NCBI RefSeq assembly: GCF_014898055.3
Contig: NW_023601104.1
Location: forward strand, 47,056,699-47,120,698
Length of the DNA: 64,000 bases
DNA from: Talpa occidentalis
Taxonomy: Eukaryota; Chordata; Mammalia; Eulipotyphla; Talpidae
Direction: 5' to 3'
The notes under the pieces were generated by a model. The model was not told where the DNA came from and made no database searches. It saw only the letters and a program-made list of their open reading frames with translations. Shown one piece after another: positions 59,649 through 64,000 of the stretch (positions are counted from its first letter, which is position 1; each line of letters opens with the position of its first letter). Position numbers and translations under genes: made by a program.

Positions 59649-60086
59649 GGATGATCTGTGGATCATCATTGCTGAGCTGAATGGCTCACTAAGGGTCTAT
59701 ATTTCTTTTTAATTCTGGCCCCAGAGTGCTAGCCTAACAAAACCATGCATACACTGAGATGGAAAGGTCAGCAGACATTTAGTTTCTGCAAACTCATATG
59801 AAAACCAAAACTTTGGAGAACTAGGGGTTTGGAAAAATAACCCCTTTACTAATATTGCCTGAGACAGATTGTCTGTATAAGACTTAGATCTGACCCACTA
59901 TAGAAGTGTAATATTGGGGCTTATCTAAAAAAACAATATGTATATCATAAATTCCTGCTTAAGAGGAGTTAATGTTGTGCTGATTTCTACAATACATGGC
60001 AGGAGTTAAAAGCACTTTGTACTGAGCAATCTACCTGTGGCAAAGAATTTAACCTCTCTGATTTCAGTTCCTCATTTGCCATTGCT

Positions 60087-60145
60087 ATTAACTCTCCATG
60101 GGCCTGAAGGCGATCTCAGCCCTTTGTGTTAATTGAGGCTGCTGG
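60087..60145 (+). repeat. Dispersed duplicate, copy 1
   Basis: ATTAACTCTCCATGGGCCTG continues through AAGGCGATCTCAGCCC, then GTTAATTGAGGCTGCTGG after a few bases. The same two words occur in copy 2 at 61003-61160. The family is not recognised. Confidence 0.8.
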
Positions 60146-61002
60146 AGGAATAGAACTACTGACCTTTTAGTTACAGAGAGCGATAGGCTGTGGTTCAATA
60201 ATATGTTCCAGAATTAGAAATTGCTAATTAAACGTGAATCTGCAGAGGACAATAGAAGGGAAGGACAAAGTCAAAATTCCATTTTAGACATTTGGGAGGA
60301 TCTGAACAACTAGGCAGCTTGTAAATAACTGACTAGTCACAGGAGACAGAATTCTGTGTTCTTTTATTTACCATCCATTGCTTAGTGCACCAGGCTGTTT
60401 TGATGAACATACAACTGATTATTCCTCTAAATTCACTCTAGCAGACATGACAGAGGATGATTCCAAAAGTACCATGAATGCATTTGTCAAGAAAGAAATG
60501 GGTTAATGTCAAGAAGCCACCGATTCTTTTGAATTCCAGTATCTAAATGGCTATTGTTCCTCTCAGCACAGAATTTTCTAGAAGACAAAACACACACTAA
60601 AGCTCTAAAAAAGAAAATATCCATTAAAGATACAAAGAAACTGGGACTCCACTAATGTAATATGAAAATTCAACTTGCAAGTAAGATGCCAGAGTTGGAT
60701 TGATTGCTGTGTACAACAGTGACATGAATATAAAGACTCCCTAAGGTTAAATTGGGCTCCTGCATTGAAATTCTAATTAGAAATATGAGTGCCCCAACTC
60801 TGTGAAAGTACATGTGTGTTTAATTATTCTCCTTTTTCACCTTATCTCTTCCATTATTTTATACCCTTTCCCCTCCTCCTTTCTTGCTGTTCTCAAGCAA
60901 TCCCTGCTCCTTACTTAATCTAAGTGTAGGGCCTTTCTTTAGGTTGGCATTAATTGACAAGCAGTGTTTAATTATTATTTTTCATGTCTGAAGAGAGCTA
61001 AT

Positions 61003-61161
61003 ATTAACTCTCCATGGGCCTGAAGGCGACCTCAGTCCCCTTGTTTCTTGTGGCACTGCTCAGCCTTCATCATTGGCATTTCTTTAGTCAGACAGACATG
61101 CTACATATTCTTCTTCATTTTAATAGTATATACCTATATTTGTATTAATTGAGGCTTCTGG
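61003..61161 (+). repeat. Dispersed duplicate, copy 2 with extra sequence
   Basis: ATTAACTCTCCATGGGCCTG continues through AAGGCGACCTCAGTCCC (61003-61040), and ATTAATTGAGGCTTCTGGG follows at 61144-61162. The two matching words are about 100 bp further apart than in copy 1. Confidence 0.8.
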
Positions 61162-62600
61162 GTACTTTACTCATCTTCTGCCATTGCATCTGTAAAATTA
61201 GCATTTTAGACAACAAAGATAACTCATCTTTACATGATTCAAGTGGTATATTGGAAAAAAAAAAGTGTCCTTGATTTTAACCTTGAGTCTTCTTAACACC
61301 AGGAATGTGCACTTATCAGATTGACATACTTATTTCACACCCACCCAGCACCTGATGTTGTTCTATATTTGATTAACTAAGAATTAGGAAACTCAAAGAA
61401 TCTATAAATCATATGCTTATGTATTGGTGCTCTGAATTAAGACTGAGGACTCACATATTGCTTTACTGTATCAGGCATGCCAAATCTAACTAGTCGACCA
61501 GCACAATGGCCAACTTTATGAATAAAAGTTGGGAGAGACTCTTGATATTAAGCATGAGACAATGTGCCTTTCAAAAACAGACATTTTATTCTGTCTTCTT
61601 TATCATTTTATTGTTATCATGAATCTCAAGAGTAGATTTATTCAGGATATTTTCTGACTCAGAAAATAAAAGGCAAAGAAGGTCATGACCTGAAATCTGT
61701 GGCTTCTCCTAAACACTTCCAGGGTAAGAACAGGACCTGAATAACCACAGAGAAATGGCAAACAAAAGTTAACCCCAGTGAGTTACAGGTCAAATCCAAT
61801 AATAACAGTTAAAATAGAACAGTGTCAAGGATTAGGTGTAGAGGAACAAGTAGGAATTCTAGGTACAGATCAACAGATGTTAAACTAGGAAATTCAGGTA
61901 AGAAAGGTCAAAAACCAGATGCAGGTTTCAAGATTCAGACTTCCAGGCATACTTATCTCCCCAGAGTCTCAAAGTCATAGATGGCATTTAGAAGTATCAG
62001 GACAAGCAGGGGGTGCCCAGAATTTAGAGTTAAAGAACCAGAATCCCAATTCTCGCTCTATCATATATAAAGTACATAACTTCTGGCAGAACGTATCTTT
62101 AAGGTTATTCTAAGAAGGATCTTTCTCATTATAATAGGACTAAATGAGAAATACATGGACATTTTAAATATTTTCTAAATTTTAATTTTTATTAACTTGA
62201 GACACATATTCCCTTAGAAGGAGAGGAAAATAAGACTTTGAGTAGTATTGCAGTGCAGCCACATATAGATTTAATGTGATCTTTATCTTTTGTTAGTTTT
62301 GCCATCTGTAGAACATTCAAAAAGAAACAACAAACTTTCAAAAACAAGCCATTCATAAACCAGGAACTTCTCACATATGTACTGTGATTGAAAGCCTTCG
62401 ACCTATTATTTCCCATAAGGGGCAGAAACTTGGAAGGGATCCCATGTTGAATGTTCTTCTTTCAATCTAGACATATTAACTTGCCTTATTAGTCATCAAG
62501 TAAATAAATCACAAACTCGGTTTGTCTCTGCCAGGCTCTACATATACCAACTTGCATGCTAACAGCATCAAAGAAAACAGTAACTGTATTTTTCTTTAAA
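61162..62600. other. Unique DNA, nothing recognised
   Basis: No gene, RNA or confident repeat is visible. Confidence 0.45.
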
Positions 62601-62603
62601 AAC

Positions 62604-62799
62604 CAGTTGTTCTTAAAAGGTATTTCTGGACCTGCAACAGCAACATCATATGGAAACATCGCATGAAAATGAAAATTCCCAAGCCCTTCCCAGACCCACC
62701 GAATCAGAAACTCTGGAGGTGATCAGCAATCTGTGTGTTAAAAAGCCTTGCAGATGATGATGATTCTGATGTTGCTCCACAGAACTTTGAAAGCCACTG
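62604..62799. mobile_element. MER5-like hAT (Charlie) element, nearly complete
   Basis: From CAGTTGTTCTTAAAAGG to TTTGAAAGCCACTG, both degenerate terminal inverted repeats are kept. Between them are GGACCTGCAACAGCAACATC, CCCAGACCCACCGAATCAG, AAACTCTGGAGGTGATCAGC, AATCTGTGTGTTAAAAAGCC and GATTCTGATGTTGC in MER5 order. About 196 bp, non-autonomous, no transposase. Confidence 0.88.
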
Positions 62800-64000
62800 C
62801 ATTAGATGGAGAACAGAAGTAACTCATAACACAGTGTTTTCATTTGTAGGTTATTAAGGGAACCTAACTAGCTTTAACAGGTTTTATTATAAATATCTGC
62901 AACTAAAAATCACAAACTAGGAAACGAATGACCAAGACAACATAGCACTTTAATTTGTTTTTTAGGCTTATTGTTTAAGGAAGTTCAATTTTCCACCCTT
63001 AATCTGAATAGATGAATGTCTTGGTCAAGTATAATTTCCTCTAATAGTTGAGTAATTCAAACACTCCCATAAAATTTGAGCATATTTTTATTTACTAAGG
63101 ATTCTAATCAAGGTGGAAGCTCTTAAATTAGTCTTGGTAATAGAAATGTAAATTAAACTCAGTTCATTAATTTCAGCTACATGCTTCCTTGTTTGTCTTT
63201 TAATAGTATTTAAATCTAGCTATTATGTTAATACCTTGCTTGGTAAAGTTTACAATATATTTTAATAATATAGATGGTTGTAAAATCACAATTTAATGGG
63301 GTAGGACAAGAGAAAATAGATTTTCATAAAAAAATACAGGTTAGGACTTTTTTCTATATGATAATTAAAAGAAATCTTATTTGACCAATGATTGCCAAGA
63401 AAATGTCAATTTTTCTCCTTTTACCCATATTAACAAAGTCAGCAACACAAGTATCAACAGAGTATAAAAATCCTCCAAGAACCAATCAACCAAGTCTCCT
63501 TTCATAAATACTATATTTTAAAGTAATATGTAAAAATTAAGCTTTACTGCATCTATTAGAACATCATATATTTTGCAACACATTTAGGCATGAGGATAAG
63601 GACTCAGAGCTCTCTACTGTAGAATTTCTCCAGCCTACTTCACACGTCTGGGTCAATGGAAATGATGCCCAGATAGTACCTGAGGAAGTGCTGGATAAAT
63701 ATTTGCATAATGACTTCAAATTTCCTGAAAGTTGTTCATCAACAGTACTGATATTCAATGCAATCTTCCCACCACATACTCTAGTTTGTGAAGTTAAACA
63801 TAAAAGCCACCAGAGCAAACACTCCTTGAACTTGTTCTCACCCATCCTCCTTGTGATAATATCTGGAACCCATATCAAGGTTTCCTTCTGTTTTCCTACT
63901 CCTCAACTCCCAATAGCATCCACCTAGGAAAGTCCAGCTGTGCCCTCCAGCCAGATTATCATTTTCTTGCCATTGAAATTGCAGCAGAATTTCTAGCTCT
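62800..64000. other. AT-rich unique DNA to the right edge
   Basis: Nothing is recognised. The overlapping frames at 63564-63878 (minus) and 63688-63927 (plus) lie opposite each other, and neither shows a domain. Confidence 0.45.

Overview
This window is AT-rich nuclear DNA from a placental mammal. It carries the usual ancient mammalian repeats (MIR, L2, MER5-like and MER20-like DNA transposons, an MLT1-like LTR). It also carries LINE-1 (L1) copies of several ages and a lineage-specific tRNA-derived SINE family. I do not recognise that SINE with enough certainty to name the species. Its layout (tRNA-like head, AATAAA followed by TCTTT in the tail) is of the T+ type known from several mammalian orders; a laurasiatherian host is my guess only. 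No exon, intact protein-coding gene, rRNA, tRNA gene or CpG island is supported, so the window is intergenic or lies inside a very large intron.

Layout. 1-9.8 kb: a coding-like but unidentified decayed stretch at the left edge, a MIR, an old L1 3' end with a (TG)n run, then five SINEs (5.1, 6.1, 6.8, 7.5, 9.5 kb) around L2/MIR remnants. 9.8-19.8 kb: mostly unique AT-rich DNA with old L1 and MIR fragments. 19.8-23.1 kb: a degraded plus-strand L1 ORF2/3' end split by a SINE. 24.1-24.5 kb: a short 3' end of a younger L1. 26.0-26.9 kb: two SINEs in opposite orientation around an L1 tail. 28.1-33.0 kb: a repeat-poor block, the best place to look for conserved regulatory DNA. 33.0-38.9 kb: an MLT1-like LTR, a MIR split by a SINE, and an old antisense L1 split by a young 1.1 kb sense L1 and by a SINE. 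39-49 kb: unique DNA, small tandem repeats, three SINEs and many MIR/L2 remnants. 49.2-49.6 kb: a promoter-like, possibly LTR-derived element. 52.0 kb: a 3'-truncated U4 snRNA retropseudogene. 53.0-53.8 kb: L2, MER5-like, MIR and MER20-like remnants in a row. 54-64 kb: mostly unique DNA with an L1 tail, one SINE, a perfect 60-bp tandem duplication, a pair of related segments 0.9 kb apart, and a MER5-like element.

No genes act together here. What can be read is insertion history: ancient MIR/L2/DNA transposons, then old L1s, then two SINE subfamilies and a young L1 with near-perfect target-site duplications (TSDs). I found no novel enzymatic, defence or mobile system. The strongest specific observations are the U4 retropseudogene bounded by a 19-bp duplication, the nested L1-in-L1 insertion with its 13-bp duplication, the T+ SINE family with intact Pol III boxes, and the local duplications near 59.5-61.2 kb.
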